Shown piece after piece: positions 22,887-36,000 of a stretch of DNA of 64,000 bases. The notes beneath the pieces are model-generated. The model saw nothing but the letters and a program-made list of their open reading frames with translations. It was not told the origin of the DNA and made no database searches. Positions within the stretch are counted from its first letter, which is position 1; the number at the start of each line of letters is the position of its first letter. The translations under genes and the position numbers were made by a program. Origin of the DNA: Liquidambar formosana. Its lineage: Eukaryota; Streptophyta; Magnoliopsida; Saxifragales; Altingiaceae. The stretch covers positions 9,908,333-9,972,332 of the forward strand of contig CM077831.1 in the NCBI GenBank assembly GCA_039720395.1. The letters are read 5' to 3'.

Positions 22887-24204
22887 GAGCATCTCCAACC
22901 GTGAGCTATATGGTGTGCTATTGCTATATTATAGCATTTAGCACAGGCTGGGATGCTCCAATGGTGAGCTAAATACATGTGCTAAATATAGCAATAGCTC
23001 ACCCTTGTGCCAAATATAGCACAAGGATGAGCTATTGCTATATTTGCCACATCAGTTTTCCCACCATTTCTCAACAACCAAACATCAACAATCAGCTTTC
23101 CCACCATTTCTCAACAACCAAACACCTCTGAAAAATAAAAATTTTCTCTTCCTCCATTTCTCTTTCAAAATATTCTCAGTAATCAAACAACTAACCCATA
23201 AATAAATACAATATTTTCCAAAATAATACTGAAATCTTATATAAAAAAAATAAAATAAAAACATACCCCTTTTTCAAGCATCTCAATTTTCCCGGCATCT
23301 CAATACCCTTTTTTAATAGCCATGAATCCAAGGAAGAGGAAGCACTTGCAGAACCTGTTGTTGTACGCTGCCAGCGCTGCTTCGTTCTCTTCGAAGGCCT
23401 TCGATACCTCGACTCCAATCGCGAAGCCACCAAAAAGACTCTCCACCACAAAAAAGAAATTGCTAAGCGTTCTCGGCCAAAGGCTTTGCACATAAACTTC
23501 ACTCCCGCCTGATGCAGATCTACCCCCGATTTTACCCATATTCCCTTCAGCTTTCTTCTCTCATTCTACCCATGGAACCTGTACGGTGCTACTCTGATGA
23601 GGTTTGATATGGAGAGAGAGAGATCTAAGGGGAAAATGATGTGTGAGATAGAAGAAGGGAGAGGGAGATGGATCCGGAAGGAAGCATCTGGTAAGAAGAG
23701 AGAGAGATAGAGGGATTTTAGGGCAGAAAACGTGTGGCAGAGGGTGTGGCAGAGGAAGAGGGATACGAATCTTGATATTGGTATAGAGAGAAAGAGAGAG
23801 AGAGAGAGATAAGGCTAAATATGCTTTTTGGGGCAGAGAACGTGTGGGGAGAGTACGTGAGATTGAGGGGTCTCTATATGTTTTTTGGGGAGAAAAGATT
23901 TGAGATAAAGTGAAATCTGCTTGATTGAGAAAGAGAAAGAAAGAGGGCTTTTGGGGAGGGACGTTGATATGTGATACCTGTGTTTGATTTCCCATGTGAA
24001 AGAGCATAAAAAACTTAAAAAAGTCAGTCCATGTGAAAAAAGTAGATTGAAAGTCAGACCATAATTATGGCCATTCCTTTTCATCACACTTTTTTCTCTA
24101 CAAATTGAACCAGCATGAATCACTGTTTTACAAAAATTTCCTATCTTCTCTCCATTTCTTCGCACCAAATTTTCTATCTCTCACGCTCAGTCTATTGACA
24201 TAAA

Positions 24205-25225
24205 ATGGATAAAGTGGGTCGAGGACCAGCATTCACGACTGAGGAAGATGTTGCAGTTTGTCAAGCTTATTTGTCCATAAGCTAAGATCCGATTGTCGAG
24301 AATTCTCAAAAAGGAACTGCACATTGGAAGTGTATCTTCTAATATTATGTCGAGTTAACAAATGATACTGAGCGATCATTGGTTTCTGTCCGATCTTGTT
24401 GGGGCTACATCAACAAGAATTGTAAAAAATTTCTTGGACACTTCATACAAGTTGACAATATATACAAGAGTGGAATCAATCATACTGACAAGGTGAGCTT
24501 ATTCCTGTTCTTAAAATTAACAATCAAACTTTTTTTATATTTCTAATTTAATTTTTGGTTGCCCCTACATAGGTTACTAGAGCAAAAGTTATGTTTAAGG
24601 AAGTTCAGGGCAAAAATTTTACTCTTGATCATTGTTGGGAAATCTTACAACAAAGCTTTATGTGGAATCCTCCTTCCATAGCAAATATTTTACCAACTCA
24701 AACCGACTCTAGTCCGCAGTCCCCTTCTCCATCCCAGATTCCTAGCACAACAATTTCTTTAGACTCTGATCAAGATCCAGTTGGAAGTGTCTCCTCTCCA
24801 AGATCTAAACGGCCTAGTGGAAGAAAAGCTTCAAAAGAAGCACGTAGGAAAAGTAAAGTGACACAAGCTGATAGTTCTCGTTTTTGTAATTTAATGGAGC
24901 AATTTAACAAACAAACAGAAGATAGTGAACAAGAAAGGCTCAATTAGAAGAAAGGAAAGTCAGGGTAATGGAAGAAATGAGGGAGGATGAGGCAAAAGAA
25001 AAAGAAGGTGCAATTATGATGATAGATACCTCTAACATGGATGATCAGATGAAAGCTTACTGGCAAATGTGCAAAAATGAGATATTTGCCAAACAAATGG
25101 CACGTTCAACAAGTTCCCACAGTCATGCTTCTCTTGTAAGTGGCAAATTTTGTAATATTACGTGGAGCTCCCCTGGCTTTGATGTAACTCCTTTATATTT
25201 CAATGAAGTCATTGCTTATTATTAA
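24205..25225 (+). pseudogene. Harbinger ORF1, Myb/SANT-like DNA-binding protein, broken
   Basis: Start at ATG 24205. Exon 1 (24205-24492) reads GRGPAFTTEEDVAVCQAYLS and later SLVSVRSCWGYINKNCKKF, the Myb/SANT-like (trihelix-like) domain of Harbinger accessory proteins. It ends at a GTGAGC donor. Exon 2 begins at 24573 in the same frame (VTRAKVMFKEVQG, FTLDHCWEILQ), the NAM-associated C-terminal type region, and later a charged coiled segment (MEEMREDEAKEKEG). Lesions: TAA at 24283-24285, TAA at 24340-24342, and a frame change near 24945. The protein normally binds element ends and helps nuclear import of the transposase (known for the family). Its 3' limit is uncertain; a run of A at about 25228-25250 follows. 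Confidence 0.8.
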
Positions 25226-25478
25226 AGAAAAGAAAAAAAAAAAAAAAAAAAGCCACCCGTTCAAATGCATGTGACTTTCTAAAATTGAACTCTTAGTTTT
25301 ATAACTTTCCTTTAAATTTTTTTAAGTTTCAATGCAAAATCTACCAAAAATTTAAAACTAATAAATAAATAAAGTAATAATGATACTCAGTAATAATAAA
25401 TAACTTTAATCAACATTAGTCCAGCAATACTAGTCCAGCAATACTAAATAAACAAAGAAACATAATCTCACAACCCAC

Positions 25479-26766
25479 TCAATCTAACTCACCTTGTCGT
25501 GACCATATGTGTTCAATAAGATCATTGCGGAGCGTGTGATGGACTGTAGAAGATCGAATCATATGATAACGAGAAATGAACTCAGAAAAAGTAGGTGTTG
25601 GTTCCCTTGACAATTCAATTAGTTGTGTTGGTTCCTCTGCATTTTCATCGTGTTCGTCTTCAATGATCATGTTATGTAAAATAATACAAGTCTTCATGAT
25701 GTAGCCAAGATGTTCCCTAGACCAAGATCGTGCTGGACCACATATAATAGCAAAACGTGATTGGAGCACCCCAAATGCCCTTTCCACATCCTTTTGCCAT
25801 GATTCTTGCATCTATGCAAATAGTTGCTTTTTCAATGTTTGAGGTTGAGAAATTGTCTGGACAAGAGTTGCCCATTGAGGATAGATACCATCAGCAAGAT
25901 AATATCCCATGGTATATTGGTGACCATTAATGGTATACTTAGCAGCAGGGGCACGTCCTTCCAAAATACCAGCGAAAACAGATGACCGATCAAGAACATT
26001 GATATCATTATTAGACCCAGGCAAGCCAAAAAAAGCATGCCATATCCACAAGTCATACGAGGCCACTGCCTCGAGTATTATTGTCAGTTTACGTATGTAC
26101 CCAGTGTAGTGTCCTATGCCACGCAGTTGGACAATTCTTCCATTGCCAATGCATGCAATCCAAACTCCCCAACATTCCAGGAAACCCACGTGCCTCCTCC
26201 TCCCGCAATAGTCTTGCAATGTCAGCCTCTATCGGCGATCGAAGATATTCTGCTTCATAAACGGCAATGATTGCTAGACAAAATCTTTTTAAAGACTCTA
26301 TTGATGTGCTTTCAGCCATTCTAGCATACTCATCAAGAGAGTCAGCAGCCATACCGTAGGCAAGCATCCTCAATGCAACAGTCATCTTTTGGATACCGGA
26401 AAATCCGATAGCACCGGTGGCATCCCTTCTTTGGACGAAATAATCATCAAATTGTTGGATTTCATTCAAGATACGAAGAAACAACGGGCGACTCATTCGA
26501 AAGCGTCTTCGAAAGTAGTTGGCTGGGAAAGTAGGATTTTCAGCAAAGTAATCTTCAATTAGTTGCTTGTGGCCAGATATTCTATCACGAGAGATGTGTC
26601 GTCGACCCCTTCTAGAACCACCATGTTTACTTTGTTGGTTATTAGCCTCAGTAAGTCTTCTGTGAAACTCTGATGCTATATATTGCACCATTTTCCTTGT
26701 CCGACTTTCTTCATATGAAGATTCATCAAAATCTCCTCTAAAAATGGCTTTTTTCAATTTACTCAT
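25479..26766 (-). pseudogene. PIF/Harbinger DDE transposase, one frameshift and one stop
   Basis: Start ATG at 26766 on the minus strand. The first 200 or so residues are open: basic N-terminus, a helical region (FPANYFRRRFRMSRPLFLRI), then GMLGSLDCMHW carrying the first catalytic Asp. A frame change near 26110 moves the reading to the frame with LEAVASYDLWIWHAFFG and PGSNNDINVLDRS (second Asp), then DGIYPQWATLV. A TAG at 25810-25812 interrupts just before MQESWQKDVERAFGVLQ, which carries the catalytic Glu. The last part runs to the stop at 25479. The restored order gives about 430 residues, normal for the family. All three catalytic residues remain. Confidence 0.93.
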
Positions 26767-27359
26767 TGTATAGATGAAAGTAGGATATGTGTTTGATGTC
26801 CGTTCAAATGGTGAGTTGAGATGCTCTGTAAATCTTGTGTATAGGGAAGAACAGAGACGGTGGTTGCATGAAATAAAGACAATTAATTTTGGTGGTTGGG
26901 AGAATGGTTGTTGGGTAAAGCATGTGCCTGTAATATATAGAAAATCACAAAAAGAGCAATCAACTGGGGGTCACCTGCCCTCCAAGTACGTCCAGCAAAG
27001 TTTTAGGTGGCTTATAATTAACTAGTTTTTCTTTTCTTTTTCTTTTTCTTTTTTTTGTTAAATATATGGTTAACATATGCTAATAATTAAGGGTGGTTGA
27101 AACTTGGAAGGCCTCTAGTTGGATAGGTTATTTGTTTTTTTTTACAAATTTTTGTAGGTTGGAATAATGGAGGTTGGAAGATGATAGTTGGTAGTTTATA
27201 AAAAATTGAGGGAATTGAGGTTGTGGCAAAAAATAGCACACTAGACATCATTTGCACCATTGGAGTAACTTGTGCTAAATTATAGCATTTGGTATTGTAG
27301 CATATGCTAAAATAGCAATAGCACACCTTTTTTAGTTCACATGGTTGGAGATGCTCTAA

Positions 27360-27656
27360 GGGGGCAAGCCATTAAAAAAAAAAAAAAAAAAAAAGAAAGA
27401 AAGAAAAATGTAAAAAGGTGGGTTTACGGCATTGACGCCGTCCACTATGCTCAGTGGAGGAAAAACGACATCAAATTAGGTGGTTTTAGAGCCACACCAA
27501 AGCAGGCAGGGAGGATCCGGACTCCCTTTCTTCCCACCCTATCCTCATCTTCACACCTTTCGTTAAACCCTATATACAAAAAGCCTATAAACAAAACCCT
27601 AATAGAAAGCTTCCAAATCTCTCTCACCTTCTCTTCTTCTTCTCAGAAGGGGAGAA
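27360..27656 (+). promoter_or_regulatory. TIC110 proximal promoter and 5' UTR
   Basis: Between the Harbinger target duplication and the TIC110 ATG lie only about 300 bp. An A-rich run (27372-27410) opens it. TATATACAAA (27571-27580) and CTATAAACAA (27584-27593) are TATA candidates, followed by a CT-rich leader (TCTCTCACCTTCTCTTCTTC) that is typical of plant 5' UTRs. AACCCTA motifs, common in promoters of plant housekeeping genes, occur at 27565-27571 and 27595-27601. Confidence 0.4.
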
Positions 27657-30046
27657 ATGAATCCGTCTCTTCTCACTGCCCATCCTTCTTCTCCGCACTG
27701 TTCCGTCCTTTTCTCTCCCTTCATAAACCCTAATCCTCTTCGACTCACCAGTAACTCCATCACCTCCCTCACAAGACGACGTCGTTACAAAATCTCCGTC
27801 GTTCATAGCTCCACAAGCGGTTCTGACAAACTTAGCACCACCGATTCAGTCTCCGTCTCCGTCGATGTCTTCGGAGGGAAGAAGGAACTCTCGGGTTTGC
27901 AATCCCTCGTCGACAGCTTGTCACCGGCTGTCAGGTTAGCGAGCCCGCTTGTCATCGTTGCTGGTGCTGTTGCTGCTGGGCACGGATTAGGGTTTCGGGT
28001 CGGGGGAACTCGGAATGTGGCCTTGGGCAGCGCTGTTGCATTTGGGGCTGCGGGTGGTGCAGCTGCATACGCTTTGAATTCGTGCGTTCCTGAGGTGGCT
28101 GCGGCAAATTTGCATAGCTGTGTGGCTGGGTGCGATGATCCGTGTGCGATAAAAAAGGAAGACATCGAGGGAATCGCCAAAAAGTTCGTATAATTTTTAT
28201 TTTATTTTATTGATTTGTATGTTAAGCTTCATTAATGCTGATACTCATTGGGGTTTTAGGGGTAATTCTGGTAATTTTTGGAAAATTATATATTGTAATT
28301 GGTTTGGGTTTATTGTATAAACAGTTTCACATCCTTGCTTGGTTTAAGAATTCTGTATGTCTATAACTGTATAATCATATAGCATTCAGGTGATGCATTA
28401 TGCGCAATAATGCATTGCTTGTGAGAACCTGTGTTGGCATTTTTAGGAGGATCAGATAATAATTTAAATCACAAAATTTGTTACGTTTGTGATTTTCATT
28501 AAGAGTACGTGAATGACTTATAATATGTCATTTTGCTCTAATGACGTTTTTAATTTGTCGAACTAAGTGTTTAAGCTTTAGAAATGTTACTGGTCATGGA
28601 CTCTACCTTCTAGTTGTCTTCCTTCCTTTGCATATATTTGTTCTTTTAAAGTTTCTCTTTTTTTCATTATCTGTAGCTGATTTTCTTTTTCCTGTGTCTT
28701 TTTTAATGCTTAATCTTTCAGATATGGTGTTAGCAAGCAAGATGAGGCATTTAATTCAGAGCTTTGTGATCTATATTGCCGGTGAGTCAAGAACAAATTA
28801 TTTATAATTTGTCTATACGCAAAAAGTCAAACCATCATCATCATCGTCATCAGTGATCAAGTTGCTAGGGTATTGATCGATGTCACTTGGCTTCTAGTAA
28901 ATAGTGGGGTGACCATGTAAACTCTGCTATTGCACGCAACCCAATTTAACATCCAACAGTGTCTCAGTCACTCAGTGTTTAGAGTTTTCTATGCTTTGAT
29001 AAAGTATACTAGTTTCTGTGTGTGCCTTTGTTTTTGTTTGTTTGTTTGTTTTGTTTTGTCCCCCTGTCCCCCTCTCCCTGGTTCTCTTCTCTGTGGGTCT
29101 CTAATATTTGTTCATTTGTTCATTATCCGGTGTCTTAACTTGAAGAACATGGTATACTGTTGACAATGATTTTCTACACATGGATGCCATGATTTTATTT
29201 TTGAGAGATGCTACAATGTTGCTTGAGATCATTAGAGATATATTAGCTTTGCCTGTAATGTCTTGGTTACCTAATTTCTTTTTTTGTTTTGTTTTGCTAT
29301 TCAGGTTTGTATCTTCTGTTATTCCTCCAGGAAGTGAAAATCTTATTGGAAATGAAGTTGAAACCATTATCAAATTTAAAAATGCTTTGGGAATTGATGA
29401 CCCAGATGTGGCTGCCATGCATATGGAGGTATTTTCTAATTTCAGTTATCTGTAAATAGGCTGAAGAATTTAAAAGCTTATGCTTGTATGTGAAGCAAGA
29501 CTCAAAAATCCGTCTTCTTTTAAATGGTTTTTACTTTTTGGTCCTTCAGATTGGTAGGCAGATTTTCAGGCAAAGGCTTGAAACTGGAGATCGTGATGCT
29601 GACATAGAGCAGCGTCGGGTAGGTTACCTGTAAATGTGCTAACTTCACTTCTTGGTTCTTAATTTAGAGGTGTATTTGGGGCTTTTGAATGAAGATATGG
29701 AGCTTGACCATTATGAGTGTGTCTCCAGTGTAGGCATTTCAGAAGCTGATTTATGTTTCAACTCTTGTGTTTGGAGAAGCGTCAACTTTTCTTTTACCTT
29801 GGAAGCGTGTTTTTAAGGTTACCGACTCGCAGGTATTTTTTATACCAGTTCTGATATTTAGTTTGTTTGCTAATATATTGTGCCCTTGTTCGTCTACAGT
29901 GGGTATAAAATCTAGTCAGTCTCCCTTAGGGGATTAGCATCAAGCAACATATATCCTGTTCTGCCATTTTATTTTTATCAAAATTTGATGTAGAGCAGAT
30001 TCTACATGTTCCATGTTCCATGCATCAGTTGGTTTTTGCTTCTTTT

Positions 30047-30080
<34 letters not shown>

Positions 30081-33000
30081 GTTTCTCAGTTCCATTCAAT
30101 TGACTCATGGGCTATAAATTTTCTGTCTGCCAGGTTGAGGTTGCTATCCGTGACAATGCACAGCGGTTGTATGCCTTCAAGCTAATATCGGTTGGCAGAG
30201 GTAAATACATAATGCGTTGATTCCCTACTTGGGAGTGCTGTATTGTCTTAGCTGATTTAGGTTTTAAACTTCTATAAAGCGTAGGAAAAAAAATGAGTAC
30301 TCAATGTTGGCCCATGGTGAAGCTTCTTGTGAGCTTGTGATTGGTGTTTTTCTCATCTCTCCTCTATTTGTTATGATGCTAGTTATATCTCTGTTCTAGT
30401 TGTGCTTTACAGAATCTTATTACTATAATTTAATGGATGCCTAGAGTTTTTTCCTTTCTTCCCCCATCCTTTTTATCCTTAAATATGTTCAGGCTTCTCA
30501 TCCAAGAGATTAGGACATTCATCCTAGACTATCTTAGATATGCCAATTATCATCTTTTGTGTTTATGCTTCATTGGATCTTTTTTCTTTTTGAAGTTTAT
30601 TTTCATATTTTTTCCCACAGTTTATAAAATATATGCAATTATGTCTATGGTCTTCAGTCTGCCATCTTGAGTGAGATTGTCTTTTGAGTGGGTTCTTCTT
30701 TATCAAAAAGCTTTGATGTTGCTCTTTTTATTGAGCTTTTGTGATTCTTGAATCAGTATGAAAACAAGTTATGCATTGCACATCTAATCTGGAGGGAGTC
30801 GGTGCTTCCATTACTTTGCAAAGAGTGGACCTCTTTATGTATTGTGTACTTTGTGTACCAGCTTATTGTTTTTAGGTCTCTCAGTGGTGAGTCTTACTCA
30901 CCTCACCAGGTATTTGGGCAGTAGCTGGAGTTGGACTGAAGGCAGTGTTCTTAGGTAAAAAAGTCAAATTAGCTACTATAGAGATTATAGTCACGAGTTT
31001 TACAAACAGGAGCCTTTTACATTAAGGAAGTTTTGGAAATTATGTATTGAGACAAGTTCAAGATTTAGTGTAGGAATCTAGAATTTGCTTCTGGTATTTT
31101 GTATTGCTTTCTGTAACCCTTATGAATTAACTGTTTCTTCTGGCAAGATAATGGTGTTGCGTGAGGCCGTGAGGAGTTGTTGATGTGTCTAGGATCAATT
31201 CTTTCTGGTGTTGCGTGAGCAGTTGTTGATATGATAGGATCAAATCTTTCTGCAAGTGAATGAACATATATGTTTCTAATTGGTTTATGTATTGTACACA
31301 AAAAACCAATGTCAGCACTGGTTCAGGAAGCTTTGTGTGCTGGTTTAAACTTTTAGAAGATGCAATCACTGCTGGCAGTGGGTGAAGACTTGGAGTTACT
31401 TTAAGAGGAGAAAACCTACTCCATATCCCTAATGTGATGATAATTGTAACTCTTTGCTGAATTGGTGATATACAACATATTATTGGTATGCTTTGTTTCC
31501 AAGGACGATAAATACATGGCCGTTTGCATCTTTATAATAAAATGGGGTGTGTTTGGTGCAGTAATTGTTAAGTTACAGTTGGTTGTATTTGAATGTTGGA
31601 TGTTGCTTACAATAGCCTGGGCAATACATGCATTGATTATACTGCATGATTTTATTTTTATTATTCAAAGTGAGCACCTATAAACATTGACGGTACTTTT
31701 CATGCTCTAGTAGCTTGTGGCAGGGTTGTTGACTGTAATTTGTACTGTTTCTCGTCCCTTAGATGCTAGTCAGAAAAAATACTTTTGTAACTTCTTTTTC
31801 CGGCTCGTTATAACAGGAATGATTTCTTATGTACAGTACATAGTTATTTGTTGTAATATATGTATACTATTGATATTTCTTTTAATAATTTATTTTATGA
31901 ATTTATCAAGTATTAAATAAAATGTATACTTGGTTAGCACATTGAAAGCTAACAAAGTTTGATATTTTTGTTTAGATGTTGATGTGAACCAACTTCTAAG
32001 CTTGAGAGAAGCACAACTTTTGTATCGACTTTCTGATGAGGTATCTCGTTTAAAACGTGTTGTCATTAAGGAAACTTGTGTTTCTGATTTGTAATTGTTT
32101 CTTCATATGGTATATTCTGTTTCTTGCAGCTTGCTGAGGACTTGTTTAAGGAGCATACAAGAAAACTAGTTGAGGAAAACATTACAACAGCACTCAATAT
32201 ATTGAAGTCTAGGACAAGAGCAGTGTATGATCACTTCTACTTGATTCAAAAGCATCTCATGAAACTTATTGGATAGTATTTTTTTTTGGTAAACTAATTG
32301 TTTTGAATTTTCCATTTTGGAGTTCTGTTGGGAGGGCTTTTTTATTTATTTATTTATTTTATTTATGTCTTCTTTTGCAAATAATTGATGTAGAAAGATA
32401 TCTCATTCATTTCTTTTGAGTTTTGTTAGAATTTTGGTTAAAATAGTATCTATAATTTTCTACCTGTTGTGTACCTAATAAAATAAGGTGTCCAGGAGGG
32501 GAGCCACGCAAGTTGTGGAAGAGCTTGATGAGATACTCGTGTTTAATAATTTGCTTACCTCATTAAGGAACCATCCTGATATCGGTCACTTTGCCCGTGG
32601 GATTGGGCCAGTTTCTTTACTAGGTAGGATGCTTAATAAGGTTTTATTTATTGTTTTTCATGGAGCTGATTTGTTTTTACTTGAACCCTTAAGTTGGTAT
32701 TAATGTGTATCCTTGGCTTAGGTGGTGAGTATGATAATGACAGAAAGATGGATGGCTTGAAGCTTCTTTATAGAGTATATGTTACAGATTCTTTGTCAAG
32801 TGGTCGCATGGAAGAAAATAAGGTGCAGAAACAGCCTGGCTTGTAATTTTTATCTCCTGTCTTTATTTACTGAAATTCAAATTTGGGGTAACATAATTTA
32901 GGGGTGAGCCATGCTACATTGACACTTAAAAGTTTTGCAAAGTACTTGGGGTGTATTCAACATGTGTATGGGTATGGGATATTGCCAAACGTGCCTGGTG

Positions 33001-36000
33001 TGGGACTCATGCTCAACAGACGTGACCAAAAAAGGCAAGGGATGACACATTTTTTGGTAGTTATCATTTAGAAGTCCCTTATGATGCTTTCTTAATGTAT
33101 TCCTATGTTACATGATCTTTCACAAGTGATGTACCCATGCCAAACATGCTGAGTTACATATTATTTTAGGGTGTAAAAGAAGATAAAGTAGATACCTCAA
33201 CAATTTAGTTGTGTTGACATGCCCTAATATTTTGGAGGGTAGACGGGTCTGACCTGTAGACACGCACCTGCGCCCGATGTGCTACTCTGGTTTGTGTAAA
33301 AGAGAATGTTGTTTTTGACTTCTTGTTGTAACACGATATTGTTTTAGAATCCATTAGTGGGGGAATTTCTTTAGAAAAAGGCTTGTTTCCCCTGAACCAT
33401 TTAGTGGTACTTGTGTGGTTAATTTTAAACCAGATGGACCGAACTAAATTCAGCGTTTTAAAAAACGGTGTGTAATGGCCGTTTTACGTAGTAAATCCCA
33501 AGTGTCATGAAGTCATTACAGCCTTTACGCATAGTGTAAAGGGCCTCATGCCATAATGGACATACGTTTATGGCCCTTACACTCTTAAAACACTTGTTCT
33601 CTCATTTGCTCATTATCCAGCACTTCTACCTGAAGGAAAACAAACTTTCAACTGGTTTTTGCGCATAAAACCACCAGATTTGCAACTTTAAAGCTTTTCT
33701 TTGAATGATTCGAAGACAAAATCAAATATTGAAGGCATCCTTGAGCACTATTTGAATTTTTTTTTATTGAAAATTTTTCTTTCCTTTTTGTCTATTTTTT
33801 TTTCCCTTATAAACTTAGATCTATGATGTTTAACCATAGATCACCAGATCATAATAATCATTCATGCAGTTTCTATTATTTTTTTTTTTTGATTGATTTA
33901 TTTATTTAATGTTCCTTTGAACCTAGATCTATGATGTTTAACCTAAGAAGCACGGACACGGATGGGGACACGGACACACAGACACAACAAAGCCTCAAAA
34001 TCTAGGACATGATATGGCGACCACACACTATTAATAAAATGCATATTATATGTATATGGCTAGATAATATCATATAGCTTTACATCCATCATTCAAAATG
34101 CATTTGTATTGTTTTTGGAAAACCTAGTAGAGTTATTCATTGATAAAATTTGACAAAAAGGAAAAAGGAAGAAGATTAAAAAGACAAGAAAGATGGAAAG
34201 AGAGGTGTCGTGTCGGAAGAGTGTTGTATCCGAGATGGGCACGGCACCTCTAGAGAAGTGTCCGTGCTTCCTAGTGTTTAACCCTAGATCTATGATGTTC
34301 AACCATAGATTCACAGCTCATAACACTAATTCGTGCAATTTATTTATTTTTTTCCTGAATTTTTAAAATTTAATTATATTATTCTTTTATGATTTGCTAA
34401 TAAATTTGTAAGTGTCAGTTAATTAGTTTAATATTATGCCAAAAATTTCAACATATATGATGTATTGATGTATTCCTTTATTTTCTTGCTTTATTTTTAT
34501 TTTTATTTTTATTTTTATTTTTTTTAAACTATAATTTGTAAATTAGTAATAATAAATTGTAAGTACTACACAACTACTTAGTATTTCACCATTTAAATGG
34601 TTAGATTTAATATTTGCTCTAGTATTATAGTAAAAAATGAGTCAAATAACTCAAAACCTTTATAAAATGCTTTACCCTCACTTATAAAAGTTGCCATGTT
34701 GAATAAAATTTATTAAAACCCTTTCAAAACAGTATTATATGGGATTCTGGAGTGAAAACATGAGTACCAATAATTTTCCCCAGCAAAAAAAAAAAAAAAA
34801 AAGTACTAATAAGTTTGGGGCATGTTGTGCAAGCTTAAAAAAAATTCACGTTTGCTGTCACCGATTCCTGTTACGTATTGCTTTGATACCTGATTCCAGT
34901 TACACCAATGCTGTTACACTCGCTTGTACCCTATATTTAAAACCATGGAACTAATTGAACCAAGTAACCATATATGGGATCTACACTTGGGGCCTTATCA
35001 CTTCTACAGAAAACTTGGTGAATACTATACCCAAATAGGCGTGGACACCAGTCATTACAGAAAAAGGGGAAAAAAGGACCAAAATAAAGAAAGGAAAAAG
35101 AGAAAGAAATAGTAAACACTAACATATTGATCTTCAGACACTTTGCTGTGTTTGTGTGCTGGTCAGTATGACCTTCTTTTGCTGTAGCTGATTGTACCCA
35201 TGAGATGCCACTTTCTATTTGTCTAGCACTTCTGAGCACATTGGAATGTCTGAAGTGTTATTCAATTTTTCAAAGATAAACAACAAACTAAAAGAAAATT
35301 TCTAATAAGAATGAAAAATAATTTACGTTTCTCTCACAAATATAAATATTTAATGTCAGTACTATCTCTGCTTGTCTGGAAAACAAAATTGAAACATCTT
35401 CACTGGCCTTAGCCCTGCTAATGTGTGTGTGTTTGTGTGTGTGCGTCCCTGTGCCTGTGCGTTTATATATATTTATTTTTTTATAAGTGTCACTGCTGTC
35501 AATGTGAAAGACAAAATTACCCTCCTTGTTGTCCCATTGAGGAAAGTCAGCTTGGTATGGGGACCCACGGATAGTAACTTGATAAATAAGAACTATATAT
35601 TAAAATTATTTGAGTATAAAATTAATAATATGACTTCATTTGGATATATGAAACAGTAGTGAAATTTTATTCTCTTCATTTCGTGTTGACATTATATTTC
35701 TAATTAAAATTTTCTGTGTGCAACACAAGCATATAAATTAGTATACTTAGAACATGTAAATGGTGCAAGAACTTCCTTGCTTGGTCTTGGGAGACCTTGC
35801 TCCATGACTAGGGTTTTTGGTTTCATGCCGTCAAAATGGAATGCTACACTTCCACGTATTTGTGTTTGTCCTGGTTCCTGAGGTGCTTTTCGTGTTCTGT
35901 TCATACATTAGATAGATACCATATTTGTTTCGTTTAACCCTTCTTTTATAACTCTATCTCTCTCTCTCTCTCTCTCTTTTTGTAGCTTGCTGCATTGAAC

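Larger units (their letters stand above)
22887..27356. mobile_element. PIF/Harbinger DNA transposon, nearly complete
   Basis: 4470 bp bounded by the TAA target duplication (22884-22886 and 27357-27359), the TWA type expected for this superfamily. Terminal inverted repeats are GAGCATCTCCAACC at the left and GGTTGGAGATGCTC at the right. Subterminal regions carry repeated GCTATTGCTATA and TAGCAATAGC motifs in both orientations. It holds the two genes expected of an autonomous element, divergent in strand but converging at about 25.3 kb: a Myb/SANT-like ORF1 on plus and a DDE transposase on minus. Each has only a few lesions, so it is a recently inactivated copy. It ends 300 bp upstream of the TIC110 start codon. 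Confidence 0.95.

Noticed and set aside
23561..24168. Minus-strand frames of 148 and 117 residues
   Set aside because: Rich in Ser/Leu from GA/CT repeats inside the Harbinger element, with no domain; they overlap each other in different frames.
27803..28180. 125-residue minus-strand frame inside TIC110 exon 1
   Set aside because: It lies antisense to a well-conserved coding exon and has no domain; its Ala/Pro composition mirrors the sense codons.
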